Part shown: piece by piece, positions 56,001 to 64,000 of the stretch
Numbering within the stretch: position 1 is the stretch's first letter
How the letters are laid out: every line of letters starts with the position of its first letter
Assembly (NCBI RefSeq): GCF_958298935.1
Contig: NC_084936.1
Coordinates: 2,797,501-2,861,500 of the forward strand
Origin: Phragmites australis
Lineage: Eukaryota; Streptophyta; Magnoliopsida; Poales; Poaceae
DNA: 64,000 nucleotides
Direction: 5' to 3'
Made by a program: the position numbers and the translations under genes
The notes under the pieces: generated by a model
Seen by the model: the letters and a program-made list of their open reading frames with translations, nothing else
Told to the model about the DNA's origin: nothing
Database searches by the model: none

Positions 56001-56674
56001 GCGTGAGTAGCGGCATTAAATGAGGTTTGACTGGCCTAGATGAGTATCCACCCCGCGACTGGTCGTGGGGAATCCTACGAAAGCCCTGGCCGTGGTCGCT
56101 CTGGCGTCGACTGGTCGTGCGGGGTCATGGGCCAAAGAATGAAAGCGGATATTGTCCAAAGCTGACCGTTATGGGTCATCCTAATAAGAGACCTCTATAT
56201 TCTTTACATCAACACATACACACAATAGACACAAACAACGCACAATGATGGATGGCTTGGTCCGGCTATTTTCTCCCAGATCGATTCATCCAGGATATTA
56301 AAAAATATTCTCATATGATGGCCATTCATCCATCCAACCAAATATTAAAAAAGCTGAATGGCCATCTCGCATCTAGGTTCATTCATCCTTTCAAATACAC
56401 CCTTAGATCTAGGGGCAGATCAGGATCTGCACTACCGAACTGGGATATTTAGAAGACCATGATATTCAAAGGTAAATTTTCAATAATCTATACGCGCACA
56501 TATCCTATTAAGATCATTCATTTATATTAAAATTTATATAAAAAGATAGGTGAAAAAATCATAAGGTCGGTAAGAGATCAACATATGAATGGATATAAGG
56601 TAGGTATAATGGATGAACGAGATAGTTAATGCATCCAAATGGGTTGATGTTCAAAATCTGATTCATATTCATTA
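56001..56674. other. 3' flank of PMEI D, no gene seen
   Basis: Contains words like GGATGGCTTGG and CATCCATCCAACCAAA that suggest a small MITE (about 56245-56400), without resolved ends. Confidence 0.4.
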
Positions 56675-56724
56675 CATGTCGAATGATTAGCACTGCTTAT
56701 TCAGAACCATGCCTTCATGGATGG

Positions 56725-57258
56725 TCAAGCTATCAGGGATCTTCCCAGCTGGAAAGCGAGCACGGTCCTATCCTGGTCACCTATGACCATGACGTACAAC
56801 GGCGTCGACGTCCCGCCGACGGGGGCCAGCTTCGCGGTGCAATCCTCGACCGCCGCCATGGCGCTCATGTAACCCTGCCTGAGGTCTGCGAACGAGCAGC
56901 GGCCCAGTTCGTCCCCCACGGCGGCGATGGCCCCGCGTGCCTTGCCGTATTCGTCCAAGCAGCCGGCGCACGCGTCCCTCAGGTCGTCGGGCAGCGACCC
57001 GTCCCGCAGCATCCGCTCGCCGGCTTCCATGGTGGAGCCGTACGAGAGCACGGCCGCGCCAGCGGCGCCGATCGCATAGGCCGTGACCTCGCTGTTGGCC
57101 GGCGAGGAGTACAGCATCCTCATGCAGAGGTCGTACATGGCCGGGCCGGTGCTGGCTGCGCGGCACGCGGCGTCGACGGGCATCGACGGGACGCCCGCGC
57201 ACGCGTCGCCGACGGCGACCAGCGACGCCGCAAGGATAAGGATGGCGGCTCTGTTCAT
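56725..57258 (-). CDS. PMEI / invertase inhibitor, copy D
   Basis: An intact single-exon gene of 177 residues from the ATG at 57258. Residues 1-17 are a signal peptide (MNRAAILILAASLVAVG). The mature part starts DACAGVPSMPVDAACRAAS; family cysteines are C32 and C45 (twelve apart), C100 and C140. The C-terminus is TVLAFQLGRSLIA. The coding region is very GC-rich, unlike its AT-rich flanks, as is usual for grass single-exon genes. It is the parent-like copy of the truncated pseudogene at 38945-39313. The function by family is inhibition of a pectin methylesterase or invertase; the target is unknown. No convincing TATA box was found within 100 bp upstream. Confidence 0.92.
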   Translation of the reverse strand: MNRAAILILAASLVAVGDACAGVPSMPVDAACRAASTGPAMYDLCMRMLYSSPANSEVTAYAIGAAGAAVLSYGSTMEAGERMLRDGSLPDDLRDACAGCLDEYGKARGAIAAVGDELGRCSFADLRQGYMSAMAAVEDCTAKLAPVGGTSTPLYVMVIGDQDRTVLAFQLGRSLIA

Positions 57259-57269
57259 GTCTGATCTCT

Positions 57270-57810
57270 GATGCTAGTTTCTGTAGATGGTGATGAATTT
57301 TCTGTAACAAGGCAACTGTGCACGTCACAAAAAAACAGGCGACCTTTCGTCGGACTTTCTTTTCAGTTGACGAAAGATGACAACGTGGATGTTCAGAATT
57401 TAATAGCGATCGACAACAAAGTTCGGTGGGCGGAGCGAGGTGAGCAAGGTGAATAGCCAAAAGTGTTGATATCCAACAATCTGATTCACATTGATTTATT
57501 TCGAACAACTAAATGTGCAACAAAGTTCTTCCAAACAAATGCAACGAAATATGTGTGTGTGTAGGGACGCTGCGTGCATGGCTGCACCCTTCGCTGCACA
57601 CGCAGGGATTTTTAATGAGTGTATTAATTAGCATGCTCCCATTGTAGGTGTTCATCATTCATGTACACACACACTCACTGCGTCTACTGACGAAGACCAA
57701 AAAACATTGCGGCAACTAAACAAATTCTTACCAGATCTCTCAGTGCTGCTCTGCCATCTCACAGAGCTATTGTTTAATCAGCACGGTAACCATCTTGGTT
57801 AGACCATCTT
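57270..57810. other. Upstream region of PMEI D, no gene seen
   Basis: The stretch 57445-57560 (AACAACTAAATGTGC, AAATGCAACGAAATAT) recurs in diverged form at 60640-60750. Confidence 0.45.
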
Positions 57811-57814
57811 TTAA

Positions 57815-58012
57815 ATATATTACCTTCATTTCGTTTCCTTCCCGATTTTTTTTCCGTTCATATTTTTTTTATTTCTTTTATCTTCAACAGTTTTCTTTCG
57901 AGAAGAATTGTAAAGGGAAAAGAGAGAGAATCTTGTTCTGAAGAGAATGATATTAAGAATCACTTTGTGACGAGAGTTTTGAAGAGAAACCGTTAGAACG
58001 TTAAAAAGAACA
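57815..58012. mobile_element. Degenerate MITE, related to 37960-38215
   Basis: Contains TTTCGAGAAGAATTG, GAGAGAATCTTGTTCTGAAGAG, CTTTGTGACGAGAG and AACCGTTAGAACGTTAA, matching the order at 37960-38215. Ends not resolved. Confidence 0.4.
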
Positions 58013-58082
58013 AACTTCCGGCTGATCGCGGAGGTGGCCTGCCGTCAAACGCGCGGCACGGAGGTCATGTACTCATGTCCCA

Positions 58083-58477
58083 GGTCTGCATGAACACGCT
58101 ACGTGACCAGTTCCGACGATCGACGAAGCCACCGCGTACGCGCAGGAAGCCGCGCGGAGTGCCTCTTGGTCCTGCTACCGAATCACCGCCTTCGTTGAGG
58201 GTCTCCTCCGCAACTCGTCGCTTAATGGAGATGAGAGGGCGGCGTACAACTTCTGTGTAGAGTTGTACAAACAGGTCGACAAGGCCATGGACGGCATCTA
58301 CGAAAGCATGTCAATACCCACTGCTTGCACATCGGCGAAGAATACAAGTACTTGAAGGCGGCACTGCAGAGCATGGAGGCATGCAGGGGCCGTGTGGCCA
58401 AGCTGCCGTCGTCGCCGGATCTCGCCGTTGTTAAGGTCAACCTCAACACGAGCATGCTGGTTTACTTACTCTGCTAG
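58083..58477 (+). pseudogene. PMEI copy E, frameshifted
   Basis: The only PMEI-like sequence on the plus strand. Three frames together give CMNTLRD, then VPTIDEATAYAQEAARSAS, LLRNSSLNGDERAAYNFCVE, LYKQVDKAMDGIYESMS, and then HIGEEYKYLKAALQSMEACR and GRVAKLPSSPDLAVVKVN ending LVYLLC and a stop. This follows the helix order of the PMEI fold, including the second cysteine pair. The signal peptide and first hairpin cysteine are absent, and at least two frame breaks (after LRD and after ESMS) interrupt it. It most resembles copy C in its AKLPSSP..V..N...LVYLL end. Confidence 0.85.
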
Positions 58478-58707
58478 GTGTACATGTAAAGTAGTGGCTG
58501 TACATCTGTACGTGCCGACACGGCGGCACTAGCTAGTTTGCTCTCTGTATCTCTGTTTCGCCTTGATCGCAAGTATAGTAATAAATGCACCGATCCGTAG
58601 TGATCATTCTGAATTCGAACAATGTGTCTGCCGATTTGAATCGGAATGTTGCGTCATCTCGATCTGCCCTTGAAAAAATCATGGGAAATGCTCCCACCCT
58701 GGGATAT

Positions 58708-59053
58708 CTGGGATGTATTTGGTTTTTCAGATGATATTTTATAGAGCTAAATCGTATAAGCATGCTAAGAGAAAACAATATGAGTGAATTATTTGTTGAA
58801 AAGAAAAATATTTGGTTGGTTATATCTGTCTGGACAGGCTAACCTGAGTTTCTGTTTAGTTAACTAAATTTGAGATCATATGAGCAGATGTAAGAGTCAA
58901 GTTTGTGATTAGTTACTCATACGAAGATGATTATATTTGCACCTACCAAACCAGACTGTAATAATAAATATAGACAACTAAATATACTTCTTTTCAAGAT
59001 TCTATATATCCACTAAGATAGAATGGGAAAAATACGAGAAACTAAACATGACC
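58708..59053. mobile_element. MITE-like segment with Tourist-type ends
   Basis: The left side reads GGGATGTATTTGGTTTTTC and the right side, reversed, GGTCATGTTTAGTTTCTCG. The target duplication is not clear. Confidence 0.4.
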
Positions 59054-59239
59054 TAATAGCACGCTATCATCCATGGGTCCTCCACTCTGTACCCCGCTCC
59101 CAAGCCCCTACCGCAAATTACCGATGCTGCCTCTGCTTCCACCAGAGCCTCGCCGTTTTTTCTTAGATCTCTAGACCATGGCCTCACGTCGTATCACGTT
59201 CATATTGTTGCCAATATCTCGAGGGGCCACTGTTTCAAT

Positions 59240-60430
59240 TCTTGTGCTGCATCCCATCCCACATATTTTTAGTAGATCAGGTGGAGAGGCCAGTACATCA
59301 GGCTTGCTCGGCGAAGACAATGACTGGTGACCGGATCCGAGTCGGTGGCCGACGGGTTTATGCATCTGGCTGGTTTTTTCTCGTGACCCCACTCGTGCTG
59401 CCGCGAGTGTATGCGCTGATGGGGAGCTCTATGGTCCTGATGGTGGAAACAGTGGTGGTGACATCCCTGTTGAATGCTCAGCAACGAGGGGTCACTGACG
59501 GAGGCCGATGCTTTATCTGCCTCACCTTCCACTTCTTCATCGGCGGTGATCGGATCCTCTTCAATGGAGGTTAGATCTCACGTAAGTGGCCTGGATATGA
59601 GGCATCTTATATGGAAGAGGCATATTCCCATGGGTAACTGTGGTCGGATGTTCGTCGTCACACACATTCAGATCGAGGCTGTCACACCGTCTAGATCAAT
59701 TCTGCTCGTCGTCGCGCGCTACGCTGTGCTCGAGGCACCCGTCCCGCAATTCTGTGCGCACATCCCCTTCCTACGCATCGACTTCGCGCGTTGCACGGGC
59801 GACGGCCCTAGGGTCACATGGGATGTTGCTCGATGAGGCGTACTTCCTGTGGGGGGGGGCTTGACAGCGCTCACCACCATTTTTGACCTCCTTGAGCCGA
59901 TTCGGATCCTCCCACGTTTTGGCCCCCTTCATCTTTGTTTGGTGCAGGAGCACCGAGCTACAGCCCTTATTGGCATCCTATCGATGCCGATGCCAGTGAC
60001 GTCCTCGGATGTCGTTCCTTCGTTGGAGCCAATATTATGGTACTTTCCTGTATTTTTTGGGTGGTTCTCCCGATGAAAACCCAATTTTGGTTTTTTGAAT
60101 GGGCGCTAGCGGCACTTTTGGCGTCGCGTCCTACTTAAAGGCGTCGTTTGAGAGTTCCTTCCCCTGCATTTCCAAGTGGCGGTCAGCTTGTGTCCGAACT
60201 TGATCTGTTCTGCGACGTTGTTGGCCTAATTTAGTTATGTAGCTGATTTGGTGATTCAGTGCTCTGAGCTAAGTTTAGGTAGGGAGTTTGCCCGTTATGT
60301 TTATGATTTTATATAAGGTTTTTCTGTAATTAACCAAGATGATTATGTATATCTTAACTGTACAAACACTTATATGGTTATATTCTCTTGATGTATGAAT
60401 AAGAATCAATAAATATTTCTTTACCAGAAA
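59240..60430 (+). other. Probable retroelement 3' region
   Basis: The segment has coding-like GC-rich sequence without one open frame, then GATGAAAACCCAATTTTGG, AAGGCGTCGTTTGAGAG and an AT-rich tail ending near AATCAATAAATATTTC. This pattern recalls 3' ends of grass non-LTR or LTR elements. No enzyme motif was found, so the class is uncertain. Confidence 0.35.
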
Positions 60431-60439
60431 ATTTGCGTC

Positions 60440-61175
60440 CTGCTTTTGTGCCTAGAACTGTCGCCATCATATTTTTCCTACATTGCATTCACCCATGAGC
60501 CATCGCATCACAACCTGATGTGCCTCTGGATCTATTTGGACATTACCTCATCACCTCCGCCAACAAAAAAAGAAAAGAGGGGATAGTATTTTACTGGGAG
60601 TTGTATCCATATAATAATACAATAAAGTGGCCATAGCCCTCAGCAAATACCCAAGAGTGTGGATGTCCTATATACCGTCCGATTCACCTTCATTTATCCT
60701 AACAACTAAATGTGCTATAAATTTCCTATAAACATATGCAACGAAGTATATCCTCTAGACAGAGGACACGAGCATCAAACATTCAGATATATCATCTGAC
60801 ATCGATTTTTCAGGCCTATTAATGCATCTATCAATAAAAGATTCAATTATTGTAATAATGAAGTGACCTGCGTACTAATCAAACAAAAATTTATTGATGA
60901 TTGTATCCAACTTACAAACCTTCCTCTCCTGATACAGGGAGATTCTTTTTCATGGATAAACAATGTGAGACTAAACTTCATATCACTAATGAGCCTGAAG
61001 ACCCATGCTCCATGGACTTAGTTTAGGTTAAATATTCACATATGTAGCACATTATATAAACATATATATTCAGCTCCAACAAATTGTATGCATGCGTATT
61101 TTGTATAAAAAATCATGTGATTTGTGACATGCGACTCGCGACCGTATACATAGCATAGGGGAGTGGTCAAGGTAA
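60440..61175. other. Intergenic stretch, no gene seen
   Basis: Contains the diverged copy (60640-60750) of the sequence at 57445-57560. Nothing else recognised. Confidence 0.5.
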
Positions 61176-61179
61176 AAAA

Positions 61180-61348
61180 AATTGAATTTTTTCAACACCA
61201 AAAAATATAGGATTTATGGACCAATTATCAATATCGGTTCATGACAATGATAATCAACAATTATTTCTGCCGATTTTGCAATGGCGGTTTAAAAACGGAC
61301 AATGATGTTAGTTACGAACCGAACCTGATAGGGCTTTCTATAGTAGTG
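61180..61348. mobile_element. CACTA right-terminal fragment
   Basis: The segment ends GGGCTTTCTATAGTAGTG, the inverted form of a CACTACTATAGAAAGCCC terminus, with subterminal words ATCGGTTCATGACAATGAT and GGACAATGATG. No left end was found. Confidence 0.6.
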
Positions 61349-61476
61349 AGATTCCAATACTGAGTTTTTTTTAGAGTGGCTTATGGTAAAAAAAAGGAAA
61401 AAATACTATTTATCACTTGTACCACGAAGATAGAATCATTGAAGGGAAAGAAAAACCTTCTTGATCATGCTAGTCT

Positions 61477-61490
61477 CTATAAATATAAAG
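61477..61490 (+). promoter_or_regulatory. TATA box before the ORF at 61562
   Basis: CTATAAATATAAAG lies about 80 bp before the first ATG, with a CT-rich leader between. Confidence 0.5.
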
Positions 61491-61561
61491 AATGAGTTTG
61501 GCCATGTGTCACCTCTTCCCTCTGCAGTACCCCTCTCACTCGTTGGTTTAAAAAAAAAACC

Positions 61562-62002
61562 ATGAGAAGAAAAAAAAACGCTTTCTCTCAACCCACGAAG
61601 GCAGCAACCGCCCACGCACAATTTCTCTGCCAGTTAGTAGCAATCTTATGGTTCTTGCCGATTTCCACCCACCGCCCCCATCTCTCGTCAGCCCACACGT
61701 CGAGTAGTGCTACCTCACTCGCCATGACGGCTTCGATCAGATCCCCAAGATCTCCCGCTATGCTAGCCGGCCTCGCGGTTGCCGCTGCATGCGCTGCTGC
61801 CCTCCTGCTGCCCCGTCCCTTTCCTCCTTTGACCTGCCACCTGACGTACTCAAGCTACGTCCCACAAGTCCACCTCGGCGACAGGAGGCTACATGCATGC
61901 GCAAGGCGATGGGGGCAGCGTGACATTTGTGGCCACGGGCACCACAACGCTGCTCTGCCACACGGTGACCATCTGCACTACAAAACGAGCAATATGTTAT
62001 GA
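61562..62002 (+). CDS. Small ORF with hydrophobic segment, ended by an LTR
   Basis: An open frame of 146 codons from an ATG at 61562; an inner ATG at 61724 opens MTASIRSPRSPAMLAGLAVA followed by AACAAALLLPRPFP, a hydrophobic signal-anchor or signal-peptide-like segment. The promoter at 61477-61490 and CT-rich leader look like those of a real gene. The last codons and stop lie in the LTR that begins at 61994, so the original coding region seems cut short or frame-shifted there. The family is not recognised. It may be the first exon of a truncated membrane or secreted protein gene. Confidence 0.35.
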   Translation: MRRKKNAFSQPTKAATAHAQFLCQLVAILWFLPISTHRPHLSSAHTSSSATSLAMTASIRSPRSPAMLAGLAVAAACAAALLLPRPFPPLTCHLTYSSYVPQVHLGDRRLHACARRWGQRDICGHGHHNAALPHGDHLHYKTSNML

Positions 62003-62189
62003 ATAAATACCTTTTAGATAATTATATGATCAATTATCAAGAGTTATATTTATTAGGAAGAGTGTCTCTCTAATTATCAAGAGTTATATCCTCTCATCAT
62101 GTATAAATATATAAACTCTCTCATCAATGAATACAGATAATCATTCTCTTAGATCTCTCTGTCTCTATACTGTTCTACAATTACTCTCA
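61994..62189 (+). mobile_element. Copia/TRIM-like LTR, 196 bp
   Basis: The segment starts TGTTATGAATAAATACC and ends TTACTCTCA, with a TATA-like TATAAATATATAA at 62103. Four bases later comes TGTTATCAAGC, close to the initiator-Met tRNA primer site TGGTATCAGAGC of Ty1/copia elements. No second LTR was found downstream, so this is a 5' LTR with a short interior or a truncated copy. Confidence 0.6.
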
Positions 62190-62193
62190 ACAT

Positions 62194-62205
62194 GTTATCA
62201 AGCAC
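62194..62205 (+). other. Degenerate tRNA-Met primer-binding site
   Basis: TGTTATCAAGCA differs from TGGTATCAGAGC by a G-to-T change and a lost base. Its place right after the LTR supports the LTR call. Confidence 0.5.
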
Positions 62206-62640
62206 TTTATTTTACCGCTAATCGGCTAGCCAAGAACAGAGGCACGAAGGCCTTGATCAACATAGGGGTCTACGCGTACACACCAGCATCAACACAAAGA
62301 AGAAATTGACCGATGTACAAAGGAGAACGTCTCCGACTCCAACAGATCCAGAGCGACGACCCAGCGACAGCCCAGATCACCGGCCCTCCTTGCCAGCGAG
62401 GCCTTGTCGGCGCTCTTCTCCTCGAAGAGGCGGCGGACAACATCTCTCCACGGCGGATCTTCTTCATGCGGAGACAACACGGTGCCTTCTTCTCTCCCTC
62501 CAGGTCCTCTCGGCGCGCAGATTCGGTGATGGTGGCACCACATGCCAACGGCGCTTTCGCGTTTGCTTCCCTTCACCGCGGCTGTAACAGTAACACGACT
62601 TCACGAAGGCAACCTGTGGGGGAACCGTCCAAACAGTATT
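62206..62640. other. GC-rich interior after the LTR, no domain
   Basis: Open in several frames over ~300 bp, but no gag, protease or host domain was recognised. Confidence 0.4.
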
Positions 62641-64000
62641 CTAGTTAATCACCAGGAGGATCATTATTCACAATCACAACCTCGATGATTAACCAGAATG
62701 CCATTCCGGTAGTCCCGGTACGTATTTACTTCTAGGATCGGAACACGTACCTTTAAACATATAGCATCACAACACATCCGAAGAAAAAGCAAGTAATTAA
62801 ATTACATTACAAATTCTTAAGGATTTACCAAGTTATTGCAATTTATAGCAAAAGAGAGCTAGGAGGAGACTAAAACCTGCTCAACTCCTAACCTGCAAAA
62901 GAAACTACGCAATAGAAGACTAAAACTATACAACAAAAGCAGGATGGAGCCACATGCCCTTAGACTCCATTACAAAAGCACGCTAACAGAGTAGGATGCA
63001 CTACTCATACCTGTCACCACCCTCGGTAAGCGTGAAGTAGCTAAAAACCAACTCCTCCTCACCTGCAAAACCTGTAGAGCAGCTGTGTACGAAGGTACTC
63101 GCAAGATTTAATCCATAATGGACAACTTATAATTAGCCGACTTCAAGGATCATGCATTTAGATATTAGCAAGAAAACAGCCACATGGTTAAGTAAAATTT
63201 ACATGCAAAAGCATCTTGACACATATGTGTGAGCATCTAAACTTAACTAACAACAATACCGCTATACCCTGCAAAGACCAACTGTACATAATTGTAACTG
63301 GAATAATAACAAACATAAATGTAACACGAACCATCTCCACCATAATCAACCACAATCTACAACGGAACTCTACGATGTTGCACATGGACAGAAGGCATGC
63401 TCATGACCGAGAGCGCAACATTTTGAAATGTTTTTACACCCTGCAAGGGATACTCCTTTACCCACACAACACGAGGACCATTCGGCTTGTGCCACCCGCT
63501 AAAATGCATGCAAGGGGGGTACTCGTGACAACCTTTCCCAATAACCACCAACCATTTGATACATGCATCGCTCAGAGCAGAGGTATCTAGAACTACTTCC
63601 AGAGCAAACTAGATACCTCTTCCAAGCCCGCCCACTCACACCGTCGATGTTCAGACCCAAATGATTACAGCTACAAAGGTATTCAGCTCGCTTTACCATT
63701 AGATCATGTGGTGAGTACGGTAAGTGCTTAAGCTAACGGCAGCCAACGATCGGTGTTTAACCGATGCAAAGCGGTCTACGGTATCTAGGCTCCTTCCCCG
63801 AACTACCCCGGGAACCTCCTCCAGGGCAGATGATACCCCTAACACCACTCACATCTCGTCTCATGCTCACCACTCATCAACTCATCATCAATATCATTGT
63901 GCAAGTAATTATTAAGTCTATGCTCGCGAACGATAAAACATTTCACCGCTCGACTTTTACCGTAAACCTATGTAATACTAAGCAACTCGTATCACATTTT
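62641..64000. repeat. Unassigned repeat-like sequence to the window edge
   Basis: The style (ATTCTAGTTAATCACCAGGA, ACACAACACGAGGACCATTC, GGGGGGTACTCGTGACAAC) is that of a long grass retroelement without visible coding domains, perhaps on the minus strand. No protein motif supports a class. Confidence 0.35.

Noticed and set aside
56777..57508. 243-codon minus-strand ORF overlapping PMEI copy D
   Set aside because: It is an out-of-frame Arg-rich reading of the GC-rich PMEI gene.

Overview
This is a nuclear genomic window from a grass (Poaceae), most likely a PACMAD-clade species, although the species cannot be fixed from the sequence. The evidence is spliced plant genes with GT-AG introns, TATA boxes with CT-rich leaders, a set of grass transposon types (CACTA, Tourist-like and Mutator-like MITEs, a grass-type Helitron, LINE, gypsy and copia remnants) and a plant-only family of pectin methylesterase/invertase inhibitors (PMEI). 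There are no rRNA or tRNA genes, no CRISPR array and no operons.

Region by region: 1-6.3 kb is nested CACTA material (a decayed TNP2 transposase, a 1.57-kb non-autonomous element, and an element carrying a small unknown gene). 6.3-17.6 kb is repeats: MITEs, a hAT-like element, a ~0.8-kb direct duplication, and a 2.1-kb Mutator-like element with ~105-bp terminal inverted repeats carrying a GRF-zinc-finger-like gene and a 70-bp tandem array. 18.1-20.5 kb holds the only complete conserved housekeeping-type gene, a seven-exon VAP4-type VAMP-associated protein whose expected start codon reads ACG. 22.2-24.3 kb is a 5'-truncated, multiply broken pseudogene of an NDB-type external NAD(P)H dehydrogenase with a 208-bp MITE inside an exon.

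From 25.8 to 58.5 kb runs a dispersed PMEI cluster: four intact single-exon genes on the minus strand (25829-26380, 35946-36485, 47286-47876, 56725-57258), a truncated duplicate of the last (38994-39313), and a frameshifted copy on the plus strand (58083-58477). The spacers are filled with transposons: two CACTA elements with perfect 3-bp target duplications, a one-ended CACTA fragment between 167-bp direct repeats, a Mutator-type MITE, a second CACTA carrying a homologue of the unknown gene near 5 kb, a 2.7-kb Helitron with captured gene pieces, a LINE fragment, a PP2C gene fragment and decayed gypsy sequence. The last 5 kb holds retroelement-like tails, another CACTA end, a small TATA-driven ORF ended by a copia/TRIM-like LTR, and an unassigned repeat.

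The genes do not form one pathway. The intact PMEI proteins should be secreted and act in the apoplast or vacuole on pectin methylesterases or invertases; VAP4 would act at ER contact sites. The main biology is local PMEI duplication and decay in a transposon-rich spacer. The least explained item is the small gene shared by the CACTA-like elements at 4.1-6.2 kb and 41.0-43.8 kb.
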